Part shown: in pieces, positions 5,997 to 13,063 of the stretch
Numbering within the stretch: position 1 is the stretch's first letter
Layout of the letters: each line of letters opens with the position of its first letter
From: an uncultured Oscillospiraceae bacterium
Lineage (GTDB): Bacteria > Bacillota > Clostridia > Oscillospirales > Acutalibacteraceae
NCBI GenBank assembly: GCA_900540535.1
Contig: UQGM01000046.1
Span: forward strand, 1-19,922
Direction of reading: 5' to 3'
DNA length: 19,922 nucleotides
Notes under the pieces: model-generated
Databases searched by the model: none
Told to the model about the DNA's origin: nothing
The model's input: the letters and a program-made list of their open reading frames with translations, nothing else
Position numbers and translations under genes: made by a program

Positions 5997-7810
5997 ACGA
6001 AGTCAAAAAACCTCGCAAACCACTAATTTATTATTACACCATTGTTCTTATTGCCATTATCCTTTTTAACTTTTTGGCTATGCCGCTCATATCCGGTGCA
6101 AGAGTCAAAGAGGTGGATTACGGAACATTTATAACCATGACCCAAAATAAAGAAGTGGGAAAAGTTGAAATTCAGGCTCAGGAAAACCAGATAGTTTTCA
6201 CAGATAAAGAGGAAAAACAGATATACAAAACCGGAATGGTAGATGATCCTGATCTTACACAGCGTCTTTATGATTCCGGAGCACAGTTTTCTGGAGAGAT
6301 TATAGAGCAGATGTCTCCCCTGCTGAATATTTTTCTCACATGGATTTTGCCGATTTTGATTTTTGTAGGAATCGGACAGTTCATGTATAAAAAGCTCATG
6401 GAGAAAGCGGGAGGCCCCAACTCAATGGCTTTCGGTATGGGCAAAAGCAATGCAAAGGTTTATGTAAAATCCTCAGAGGGTATTAAGTTTTCCGACGTTG
6501 CCGGAGAGGATGAGGCTAAGGAAAGTCTTGCTGAAATAGTCGATTATCTTCACGATCCAAGCAAATATAAAGAAGTAGGCGCCTCAATGCCAAAGGGCAT
6601 TTTGCTTGTAGGCCCTCCCGGAACAGGTAAAACAATGCTGGCAAAGGCAGTTGCCGGAGAAGCAAATGTATCTTTCTTCTCCATGTCTGGCTCGGAATTT
6701 GTTGAAATGTTTGTAGGTATGGGTGCAGCAAAGGTACGTGACCTGTTTAAACAGGCGAAAGAAAAAGCTCCCTGCATAGTGTTCATAGATGAAATAGACG
6801 CAATAGGCAAAAAGCGTGATGGCAACATCGGCGGAAACGACGAGAGAGAGCAGACCCTCAACCAGCTTCTTACTGAAATGGACGGATTTGAGGAAAACAG
6901 CGGAGTTATAATTTTGGCAGCTACTAACCGTCCCGAATCCCTTGACCCGGCTCTGACACGTCCCGGCAGATTCGACCGCCGTGTGCCCGTAGAGCTTCCC
7001 GACCTGAAAGGCCGTGAGGAAATTCTGAGAGTTCACGCCAAAAAGGTAAAAGCATCTCAAAACATCGACTTTGGAAAAATTGCACGTATGGCATCAGGAG
7101 CTTCCGGCGCAGAGCTTGCCAACATCGTAAACGAAGCAGCTCTTCGTGCCGTAAGAAACGGACGTAAAACAGTAACACAGGAAGACCTCGAAGAGAGCAT
7201 AGAAGTTGTCATTGCAGGATACCAAAAGAAAAACGCAATTTTAACGGACAAAGAAAAGATGATTGTTTCATACCATGAAATAGGTCACGCCTTAGTTGCC
7301 GCAAAGCAATCTCACTCCGCACCGGTACAGAAGATAACCATTGTACCGAGAACCTCAGGCGCACTGGGATATACAATGCAGGTAGACGATGGAAACCACT
7401 ACCTAATGAGCAAAGAAGAAATTGAAAACAAAATCGCTACCTATACGGGAGGCAGAGCGGCAGAGGAAGTTATATTCGGCTCAGTGACAACGGGTGCTTC
7501 CAACGATATAGAGCAGGCAACAAAACTTGCCCGTGCCATGATTACCCGTTACGGAATGAGCGATGATTTCGGCATGGTGGCTCTGGAAACCGTAAACAAT
7601 CAGTATCTGGGAGGCGACGCTTCTCTTGCCTGCTCAGCAGAAACACAGACTCTCATCGACAAACAGGTAGTGGAGCTCATTAAAAAAGAGTACGAAAAGG
7701 CAAAGAATATTTTGATCGAAAACCGCAGCAAGCTCGATAAACTTGCACAGTTCCTCTACGAAAAAGAGACAATCACCGGAGAAGAGTTTATGGAAATTCT
7801 CGAAGCATAA
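5993..7810 (+). CDS. ftsH: FtsH-family ATP-dependent membrane zinc metalloprotease
   Basis: The 605-residue protein has the full FtsH order. Transmembrane helix 1 is at about 12-34, a short extracytoplasmic domain follows, and helix 2 is at about 109-130. The AAA+ module has Walker A GPPGTGKT at 207-214, Walker B with D266-E267 and the second region of homology ending GRFDRR. The M41 peptidase domain has HEIGH at 428-432 and a likely third zinc ligand at D505 (SNDIEQA). FtsH hexamers unfold and degrade membrane and cytoplasmic proteins. The zinc motif reads HEIGH rather than the usual HEAGH; both fit HEXXH. Its pairing with a coiled-coil gene, rather than the tilS-hpt context of the housekeeping copy in many Firmicutes, suggests a paralogue. 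No Shine-Dalgarno is needed beyond coupling to the upstream stop. Confidence 0.95.
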   Translation: MNEVKKPRKPLIYYYTIVLIAIILFNFLAMPLISGARVKEVDYGTFITMTQNKEVGKVEIQAQENQIVFTDKEEKQIYKTGMVDDPDLTQRLYDSGAQFSGEIIEQMSPLLNIFLTWILPILIFVGIGQFMYKKLMEKAGGPNSMAFGMGKSNAKVYVKSSEGIKFSDVAGEDEAKESLAEIVDYLHDPSKYKEVGASMPKGILLVGPPGTGKTMLAKAVAGEANVSFFSMSGSEFVEMFVGMGAAKVRDLFKQAKEKAPCIVFIDEIDAIGKKRDGNIGGNDEREQTLNQLLTEMDGFEENSGVIILAATNRPESLDPALTRPGRFDRRVPVELPDLKGREEILRVHAKKVKASQNIDFGKIARMASGASGAELANIVNEAALRAVRNGRKTVTQEDLEESIEVVIAGYQKKNAILTDKEKMIVSYHEIGHALVAAKQSHSAPVQKITIVPRTSGALGYTMQVDDGNHYLMSKEEIENKIATYTGGRAAEEVIFGSVTTGASNDIEQATKLARAMITRYGMSDDFGMVALETVNNQYLGGDASLACSAETQTLIDKQVVELIKKEYEKAKNILIENRSKLDKLAQFLYEKETITGEEFMEILEA

Positions 7811-7830
7811 AATTATTACAGAACAAACAA

Positions 7831-7874
7831 AAACCGTCATAATCAGCAGTTCTTCTGATTATGACGGTTTCTTT
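7831..7874. terminator. Bidirectional terminator between convergent ftsH and Crp-family genes
   Basis: AAACCGTCATAATCAG (7831-7846) pairs perfectly over 16 bp with CTGATTATGACGGTTT (7855-7870). Ts follow on the plus strand, and an A-rich stretch precedes it that serves as the T-run for the minus strand. Confidence 0.9.
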
Positions 7875-7902
7875 TACACTTATTTTTTTTGCAAAATAAA
7901 AA

Positions 7903-8562
7903 TCAAAGAACAGTAAACTCACTGCGGCGGCAGAGAAGCTTCCCATCTTTTTTGAGCTTTCCTATCTCTGCAGAAAGACCGCTTCTGTCAACCTCCAGAT
8001 AGTCCGCCAGTTCCTGACGATTAAAGGGCACTGTAAAACTTTTTGTTCCCAGTTCCTGCGATGTTAAAAACAGGTATGTCATAAGCTTATCACGTGTAGT
8101 TCGCTTTGAAACGATTTCCAGCTTCTTGTTTATTTCAAGATTTTTGGAAGCCATTACCTTAATGAGATTTGATATAATCCTGCTGTGAAAACCGCACGCT
8201 TTGCTGCACTGACCTATAATTTTTTCCGGATTTATAAACATAACAGTACTGTCACCGGAAGCCCATGCGCTTAAAGGCACTGCGGAAGCTTTTGCAAAAG
8301 CAAAGGTTTCAGCAAAAAGATGAGACGGCATAGCCGTAGTCACTATACTGCGATTACCGTAATAGTCATTTCTGATAATCTGAATACTTCCCTCAAGGAC
8401 AACTCCGAAAAAGTTAACGGCATCTCCATGCAAAAATACTGTTTCGCCTTTCCTGTACTCTTTTATTTTAACTTCAAGACATTTTAAAATCCCTGAAATA
8501 TCATCTCTGTGAACACCTTTAAACAAAGGACATTTTTCCAAAATTTCAAAATATTGCTCCAT
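7903..8562 (-). CDS. Crp/Fnr-family transcriptional regulator
   Basis: The 219-residue protein has an N-terminal cyclic-nucleotide-binding-like beta barrel (about 10-120: CPLFKGVHRDDISGIL, YRKGETVFLHGDAVNFFGVVLEGSIQI). A C-terminal winged helix follows, with helix-turn-helix FNRQELADYLEVDRSGLSAEI at about 180-200. Length and order match the Crp/Fnr family. There is no FNR-type N-terminal Cys cluster and no obvious cAMP-binding signature, so the effector is unknown. GGAGAA sits 5 bp upstream of its ATG. It is divergent from an iron-sulfur protein gene, an arrangement common for redox- or nitrosative-stress regulators in Clostridia. A perfect palindrome between them suggests autoregulation. Confidence 0.9.
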   Translation of the reverse strand: MEQYFEILEKCPLFKGVHRDDISGILKCLEVKIKEYRKGETVFLHGDAVNFFGVVLEGSIQIIRNDYYGNRSIVTTAMPSHLFAETFAFAKASAVPLSAWASGDSTVMFINPEKIIGQCSKACGFHSRIISNLIKVMASKNLEINKKLEIVSKRTTRDKLMTYLFLTSQELGTKSFTVPFNRQELADYLEVDRSGLSAEIGKLKKDGKLLCRRSEFTVL

Positions 8563-8576
8563 AAAAATTCTCCGTT

Positions 8577-8592
8577 TGTTGAATTTTCAACA
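8577..8592. promoter_or_regulatory. Perfect 16-bp palindrome, probable operator of the Crp/Fnr-family regulator
   Basis: TGTTGAA-TT-TTCAACA is a perfect palindrome of 7-bp arms, in the size range of Crp/Fnr-family sites. It lies just downstream of the predicted start of the minus-strand promoter (8608-8636), where binding would repress. It is centred about 37-42 bp upstream of the predicted plus-strand start, the classical class II activator position. Confidence 0.65.
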
Positions 8593-8607
8593 TATTTAAT
8601 TTAAGAG

Positions 8608-8636
8608 ATTATAGTAAAATTCAGATGCAAAGTCAA
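8608..8636 (-). promoter_or_regulatory. Promoter of the Crp/Fnr-family gene
   Basis: On the minus strand TTGACT (8636-8631), a 17-bp spacer, and TATAAT (8613-8608). This near-consensus promoter should initiate near 8601. It overlaps the divergent promoter completely. Confidence 0.75.
8610..8620 (+). promoter_or_regulatory. -10 region of the iron-sulfur protein gene
   Basis: TATAGT (8610-8615) or TAAAAT (8615-8620) can serve as -10 element. No good -35 hexamer is present; the palindrome at 8577-8592 occupies that place, as expected for an activator-dependent promoter. Confidence 0.45.
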
Positions 8637-8668
8637 TTAGAAATAGTTTTTGAAGGGAGCAAACAGAT

Positions 8669-9370
8669 ATGATAAGAAAAATAATAAAAATAGACGAAGA
8701 AAAATGCAATGGCTGCGGAGCTTGTGCCAGCGCCTGCCATGAAGGAGCAATACAGATGATAAACGGCAAAGCTAAGCTCACAAGGGAAGATTACTGCGAC
8801 GGTTTAGGCGACTGTCTGCCAGCCTGTCCAACAGGAGCAATTACATTTGAAGAAAGGGAAGCTCCTGCCTATAACGAAAAGGCAGTTCTTGCTGCAAAAG
8901 CAGAAAAAGCAAATTCTCCCCTTCCCTGCGGATGTCCCGGTTCGGCTTTAAAATCTTTTACAAGAGAAACCAGCACTGTATCAGCTAATACCCATAACGA
9001 AAACTTAAGTCAGCTTACTCACTGGCCGGTTCAGATAAAGCTGGTTCCTGTCAATGCACCGTATTTTAACGGTTCCAAACTTCTTATTGCCGCCGACTGC
9101 TCCGCCTATGCATACGGCAATTTTCACAACGACTTTATCAAAGGTCATACTGTATTAATAGGCTGTCCAAAACTTGACGCAGTTGATTATACAGAAAAGC
9201 TCACACAGATTATTAAAAACAACAATATTAAAAGTGTAACTGTTACACGCATGGAGGTTCCATGCTGCGGAGGACTTGAAAACGCTGTTAAAAACGCACT
9301 TATGAACAGCGGTAAATTCATACCATGGAACGTAATTACAATTTCTGCCGACGGACGCATCATTGATTAA
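8669..9370 (+). CDS. Ferredoxin-domain iron-sulfur protein with Cys-rich C-terminal domain
   Basis: The protein has 233 residues. The N-terminal bacterial ferredoxin domain has a complete cluster motif C13-x2-C16-x2-C19-x3-C23. The second motif, C43-x5-C49-x3-C53-P, has Leu at position 46 where the second Cys would be. After a linker come CGCPGS at about 90, a domain with AADCSAYAYG and IGCPKLD, and PCCGG at about 200, all potential metal or cluster sites. The protein probably transfers electrons or handles Fe-S clusters in the cytoplasm; the partner is unknown. Proteins of this layout often lie beside Crp/Fnr-family regulators, sometimes near hybrid-cluster-protein genes; no hcp gene is in the window. 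A GGGAG site supports the start. Confidence 0.85.
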   Translation: MIRKIIKIDEEKCNGCGACASACHEGAIQMINGKAKLTREDYCDGLGDCLPACPTGAITFEEREAPAYNEKAVLAAKAEKANSPLPCGCPGSALKSFTRETSTVSANTHNENLSQLTHWPVQIKLVPVNAPYFNGSKLLIAADCSAYAYGNFHNDFIKGHTVLIGCPKLDAVDYTEKLTQIIKNNNIKSVTVTRMEVPCCGGLENAVKNALMNSGKFIPWNVITISADGRIID

Positions 9371-9390
9371 AACAAACAGATAATTTTTTG

Positions 9391-9421
9391 AAAAGGGCGC
9401 TGAATACAGCCGCCCTTTTTT
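9391..9421 (+). terminator. Rho-independent terminator after the iron-sulfur gene
   Basis: AAAAGGGCG-CTG (9391-9402), loop AATA, then CAG-C-CGCCCTTTTT (9407-9420): an 8-bp GC core with a single bulged C and a T-run. Confidence 0.85.
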
Positions 9422-9483
9422 GAGTGTCAAAAAAATAACAAGATTTTTGTTTATTATTATTTAAGATTTTCCGTAATTTTCTA

Positions 9484-9512
9484 TTGAACTTTTTCTATAA
9501 GAGCGTTAAAAT
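9484..9512 (+). promoter_or_regulatory. Promoter of the TetR-oxidoreductase operon
   Basis: TTGAAC (9484-9489), a 17-bp spacer and TAAAAT (9507-9512). The predicted start is near 9519, leaving a 5' leader of about 150 bases, for which I see no riboswitch-like fold. Confidence 0.55.
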
Positions 9513-9521
9513 TAAGATAAT

Positions 9522-9535
9522 ATAACACTTGTTAT
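9522..9535. promoter_or_regulatory. Perfect palindrome, candidate TetR operator
   Basis: ATAACA-CT-TGTTAT is a perfect 14-bp palindrome immediately downstream of the predicted start site. A bound dimer there would block transcription of the TetR-led operon, giving autorepression. Confidence 0.5.
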
Positions 9536-9669
9536 TTAACCTTTTACATTGACACACCGTCTGTATTCAGAGAAAGAATATATATGCATATTATCTTCTG
9601 ACTCACAGAAAATAAATCATATCCTTGTTCGCATAAGCAAAGCTTTTGCGTTCAGCCACAGGAGGAGCT

Positions 9670-10260
9670 ATGCCGCCTAAAAAACGTATTTTCAAAGAGG
9701 ATATTTTAGAAGCCTCTATTGATGTAATAAGAAAGCAAAGCGCATCGGCGCTTACAGTAAGAAATATAGCTGCAGAGCTTCAGAGCTCTACACAGCCTAT
9801 ATACTCTGAGTTCGAAAATCTCGACTGCCTTAAAAAGGAATTATATAAATACGCTTCAGAAAAATATCTGAGATTTAGTTTCACCAACTACAAAGAACTT
9901 GCAATTGCATTTTTGAGCTTTGCAAAAAAAGAAAAGGAGCTTTTCAAGTTCCTTTATCTTCGCCGAAGGGATTCCGGGGAAAAGCTCCCCGACGATATAA
10001 ACTATACAGTCACAGTGGAGCTTTTATCCAAAAACCTCAACATGGATCCCCAGCGTGCAAAAGATATGCACCACTGGATGCAGTATTATTGCTATACAAT
10101 GGGCGTAATGATAGCCACGGATTACCGTGATTTAACGGCGGAAGAAATGAACCGTGAGCTTACCGAGCTTTACAGCATTATGCTGCGCCACTATAAAGAG
10201 GTAAAAAGCGAGGAAGAACTTCAGTATTGGCTGAATAAATCCCGCAACCTTATCATATAA
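9670..10260 (+). CDS. TetR/AcrR-family regulator heading the redox operon
   Basis: The protein has 196 residues from ATG 9670, with GGAGG at 9661-9665; an in-frame TTG at 9646 lies upstream of that site and was rejected. The N-terminal helix-turn-helix domain is visible as KEDILEASIDVIRKQSAS, then LTVRNIAAELQSSTQPIYSE, then FENLDCLKKELY. The rest is helical and holds the ligand-binding domain. The stop is 11 bp before the FAD oxidoreductase, so the regulator is cotranscribed with its probable target genes and likely autoregulates through the palindrome at 9522-9535. The inducing ligand would be informative about the pathway but cannot be read from sequence. Confidence 0.9.
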   Translation: MPPKKRIFKEDILEASIDVIRKQSASALTVRNIAAELQSSTQPIYSEFENLDCLKKELYKYASEKYLRFSFTNYKELAIAFLSFAKKEKELFKFLYLRRRDSGEKLPDDINYTVTVELLSKNLNMDPQRAKDMHHWMQYYCYTMGVMIATDYRDLTAEEMNRELTELYSIMLRHYKEVKSEEELQYWLNKSRNLII

Positions 10261-10271
10261 GGAGGAAAAAC

Positions 10272-11822
10272 ATGGAAAGAGTAGCAGCAAAAAACTATGA
10301 CGTTGTAGTCATAGGCGCCGGTAACGGCGGACTTACAGCAGCAATCCGTGTTCTTCAGGGAGGATTTTCATGCTTGCTCCTTGAAAAACACAATCTGCCG
10401 GGAGGTTTTGCCACAAGCTTCAAGCGTGGACGCTTTGAATTTGAGGCAAGTCTTCACGAGCTCAACGATTTTGGTTCCCCTGAGGAGCCGGGAGATATCC
10501 GTACTTTGTTCCGCAGCCTCGGCGTAGAGGACAAAATTGACTGGATAAGAATCCCCGAAGCATACCACCTTATTACCACAGATAAAAAGTATGACTGTGA
10601 AATGCCCTTCGGAATAGATTCTTTCATCGACAAAATGGAAGAATACTGTCCCGGTTCACGCAAATCAATGACAGAGTTCTTTGAGCTTTGCAACGAAGTA
10701 CGTGACGCTCAGACCTATTCAAACTCCGTAAACGGAAACACCGATTCAAACTATATGAAGGCTAACTTCCCCAACTTTATCAAAGCGGGAAGCTACAGCG
10801 TAAATGAGGTTCTCGATGCACTTAAAATGCCTAAAAAGGCTCAGGATATCCTCAACGCTTACTGGTGCTATTTAGGTGTTGACTGTGACCGCATGAGTTT
10901 CCTTCATTACGGCTCCATGGTTATACGCTATATCACCCGTGATGCATGGATGCCCAAAATGCGTTCCCATGAAATCAGCCTTGCTATGGATACAAGAATT
11001 CGTGAGCTCGGCGGCGACATCTGGTATCAGTCAGAGGCAGAGAAAATCCTCACCGATGATGACAACAAGATCAAAGGTGTCAGACTCTCTGACGGAACAA
11101 TCATCAATACAAAGCACGTTATTGCAAACTGCTCCCCCCATCTTGTTTTCGGAAAGATGCTGGAGGAAAAATCCGTCACCGAAAAAATGGTCAGAGCTAC
11201 AAACGCACGCACCTTTGCAGGAAGAGGTCTTACTCTTTTCCTGGGTCTTAATAAATCTGCTGAAGAGCTTGGCATAAAGAGCCACAACTACTTCATCTAC
11301 GACACAGCGGATACCGTTAAGCAGTATGATTTAATGAAGAAAATCGACACAAACCACGTTCAGGCAACTGTTTGCCTTAATAACGCCTATCCCGAATGTT
11401 CTCCCGAAGGAACATGCATGATGTATTTTACAACCATGTTTATGTCCGACGACTGGGGCAACGTAACTGAGGAAGATTACTTTAAGGCAAAAGACCGTGT
11501 TGCAGACGATATGATAAACGTATTTGAGCGTGAAACAGGATGCAAAATCAGAGATTCCATTGAAGAAATTTGCCTTGCATCACCTACAACCTATGCACGC
11601 TACTGCGGACATCCTGAAGGCGTAATCTACGGATACGAAACCTGCGACTGGGACAGCCTTATGCCCAGAATGATGATGATGAAAGAGGACGCTGAACTGT
11701 TCCCCGGCCTCAGATTTGCAGGAGGCTATGCAATGCGTTCCAGCGGATACTCAAGCTCATATGTTTCCGGCGATCTTTCCGGAAGACAGACTGTGGGCGA
11801 TCTGAAAAGGGAGGGAAAATAA
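10272..11822 (+). CDS. CrtI/phytoene-desaturase-like FAD-dependent oxidoreductase
   Basis: The protein has 516 residues. The N-terminal dinucleotide-binding fold DVVVIGAGNGGLTAAI has GxGxxG at 15-20, with an acidic LLLEKHNLPGG strand end. Near the C-terminus is LRFAGGYAMRSSGYSSSYVSGDLSGR, the second FAD-contact region of the phytoene desaturase/retinol saturase superfamily. Known members saturate or desaturate isoprenoid and related hydrophobic substrates. No carotenoid pathway gene is nearby, so carotenoid synthesis is unlikely and the substrate is unknown. GGAGG is placed optimally upstream. One base separates its stop from the reductase gene, suggesting obligate co-expression. A FAD enzyme fed by a partner reductase in an anaerobe suggests reduction of an exogenous double bond; that is inference. 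Confidence 0.88.
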   Translation: MERVAAKNYDVVVIGAGNGGLTAAIRVLQGGFSCLLLEKHNLPGGFATSFKRGRFEFEASLHELNDFGSPEEPGDIRTLFRSLGVEDKIDWIRIPEAYHLITTDKKYDCEMPFGIDSFIDKMEEYCPGSRKSMTEFFELCNEVRDAQTYSNSVNGNTDSNYMKANFPNFIKAGSYSVNEVLDALKMPKKAQDILNAYWCYLGVDCDRMSFLHYGSMVIRYITRDAWMPKMRSHEISLAMDTRIRELGGDIWYQSEAEKILTDDDNKIKGVRLSDGTIINTKHVIANCSPHLVFGKMLEEKSVTEKMVRATNARTFAGRGLTLFLGLNKSAEELGIKSHNYFIYDTADTVKQYDLMKKIDTNHVQATVCLNNAYPECSPEGTCMMYFTTMFMSDDWGNVTEEDYFKAKDRVADDMINVFERETGCKIRDSIEEICLASPTTYARYCGHPEGVIYGYETCDWDSLMPRMMMMKEDAELFPGLRFAGGYAMRSSGYSSSYVSGDLSGRQTVGDLKREGK

Positions 11823-11823
11823 T

Positions 11824-12984
11824 ATGAAATTCAAAAAGCAGATTTTCGGATTTATGGATATGCTCCGCTTTAAAAAGCTGGTTCCCAACCGCAGAGAAGC
11901 TCTCGCTTCCGGAGCAAACACTCCCCTGCCCAAAGAATACCGTACAAATATATTAGCTCACAAACTTCATCCCGGATATATGACTGTTGAACTTACTGAA
12001 ATTCGTTCTCTCACTGACCGAATGAAAGAATATACTTTCAAACGCCTTGACAGTGACGCTTTTCCGTTTTTCAGAGCCGGTGAGTATGTTTCACTTCAGA
12101 GCAAGGTTGGCGACAGCCTTGTAAGCCGTCCTTATTCTATCGCTTCAAGCCCCAGAGAAGCTCTTGCAAACAAGCTTGTTCTCGGAATTGAAAATGCAGG
12201 ATTTTTCTCAAACTATCTGGACACTCAGGCTAAGGTCGGAGATCAGTTCACTATGACCGAACCTTCCGGAGAGTTCCACTATGAGAATTTGAGAGATAAA
12301 AAGAACATTGCCTGCATAGCCGGCGGTAGTGGTATTACTCCCTTTATCTCCATGGCAATGAGCATGGTTGAGGGCGATGAAGACTACAATATGACCCTTT
12401 TCTACGGCGCACGTGATACACAGCACATCGCATACAAAGATGAGCTTGACGAATTAGCTACAAAGGGACTTAAAGTGGTATATGTTCTCAGCGATGAAGA
12501 AGCCGAAGGATACGAGCACGGATTTATTTCCGCAGCAGTTATGGAAAAATATGTGGACATCAAGGACGTTACATTCTTTATGTGCGGACCGAAAGTCATG
12601 TATGATTTCGTACTCAAAGAGCTCGAGCCTTATGGACTCCCCATAAAAGCCATTCATAAAGATGCACTTTACTGCGGCGACCGCAATGTGGAAAATCCAA
12701 AGACATTCCGCCTTACAGTTCATATGCGTGATCTTGTTTACAATATTGACGCAAAAGAGAACGAAACTCTTCTCACCTCTATGGAGAGAGCAGGTCTCAA
12801 CGCACCTAACAAGTGCAGAGCAGGCGGATGCGGATTCTGCCACAGCAAGCTCATAAAAGGCGATTTCATTATTGCCGACGGCCGTGACGGCAGAAGAGAA
12901 GCCGACCGCAAATTCGGTTTCATCCATCCCTGTGTCACCTATCCTGTAAGCGATATGGAAATAGATGTTCCTGTTGCATATTGA
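11824..12984 (+). CDS. FAD/NAD(P)H ferredoxin-reductase fused to a C-terminal [2Fe-2S] domain
   Basis: The protein has 386 residues. After an unusual N-terminal extension of about 50 residues comes a ferredoxin-NADP-reductase-like FAD domain with RPYS at 102-105. The NAD(P) domain has AGGSGITPF at 166-174 and MCGP further on. The C-terminal plant-type [2Fe-2S] ferredoxin domain has C331-x4-C336-x2-C339-x30-C370. This order is that of oxygenase-reductase and Hcr-like electron transfer proteins: NAD(P)H to FAD to 2Fe-2S to an acceptor. The acceptor here is most simply the CrtI-like enzyme encoded immediately upstream. The start is preceded by GGGAGGGA within the upstream gene. A very strong terminator ends the operon. 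Confidence 0.92.
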   Translation: MKFKKQIFGFMDMLRFKKLVPNRREALASGANTPLPKEYRTNILAHKLHPGYMTVELTEIRSLTDRMKEYTFKRLDSDAFPFFRAGEYVSLQSKVGDSLVSRPYSIASSPREALANKLVLGIENAGFFSNYLDTQAKVGDQFTMTEPSGEFHYENLRDKKNIACIAGGSGITPFISMAMSMVEGDEDYNMTLFYGARDTQHIAYKDELDELATKGLKVVYVLSDEEAEGYEHGFISAAVMEKYVDIKDVTFFMCGPKVMYDFVLKELEPYGLPIKAIHKDALYCGDRNVENPKTFRLTVHMRDLVYNIDAKENETLLTSMERAGLNAPNKCRAGGCGFCHSKLIKGDFIIADGRDGRREADRKFGFIHPCVTYPVSDMEIDVPVAY

Positions 12985-13006
12985 TAATAGCGGTTTTTAT
13001 ATATAA

Positions 13007-13048
13007 GAAATGCGCAGAGCCTTGTTTGCTCTGCGCATTTCGCTTTTT
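13007..13048 (+). terminator. Strong terminator between the redox operon and the MATE operon
   Basis: GAAATGCGCAGAGC (13007-13020) pairs perfectly with GCTCTGCGCATTTC (13028-13041), giving 14 bp, followed by five Ts at 13044-13048. The genes on both sides converge here, so it may serve both strands. Confidence 0.9.
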
Positions 13049-13063
13049 GATTTTAAATTAAAA

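Noticed and set aside
9520..9669. Riboswitch in the 150-base leader of the TetR operon
   Set aside because: No conserved aptamer pattern or terminator/antiterminator pair was found; only the short palindrome at 9522-9535 stands out.
10272..11822. Carotenoid biosynthesis cluster suggested by the CrtI-like enzyme
   Set aside because: No phytoene synthase, cyclase or prenyltransferase gene is nearby, and the partner is a 2Fe-2S reductase.
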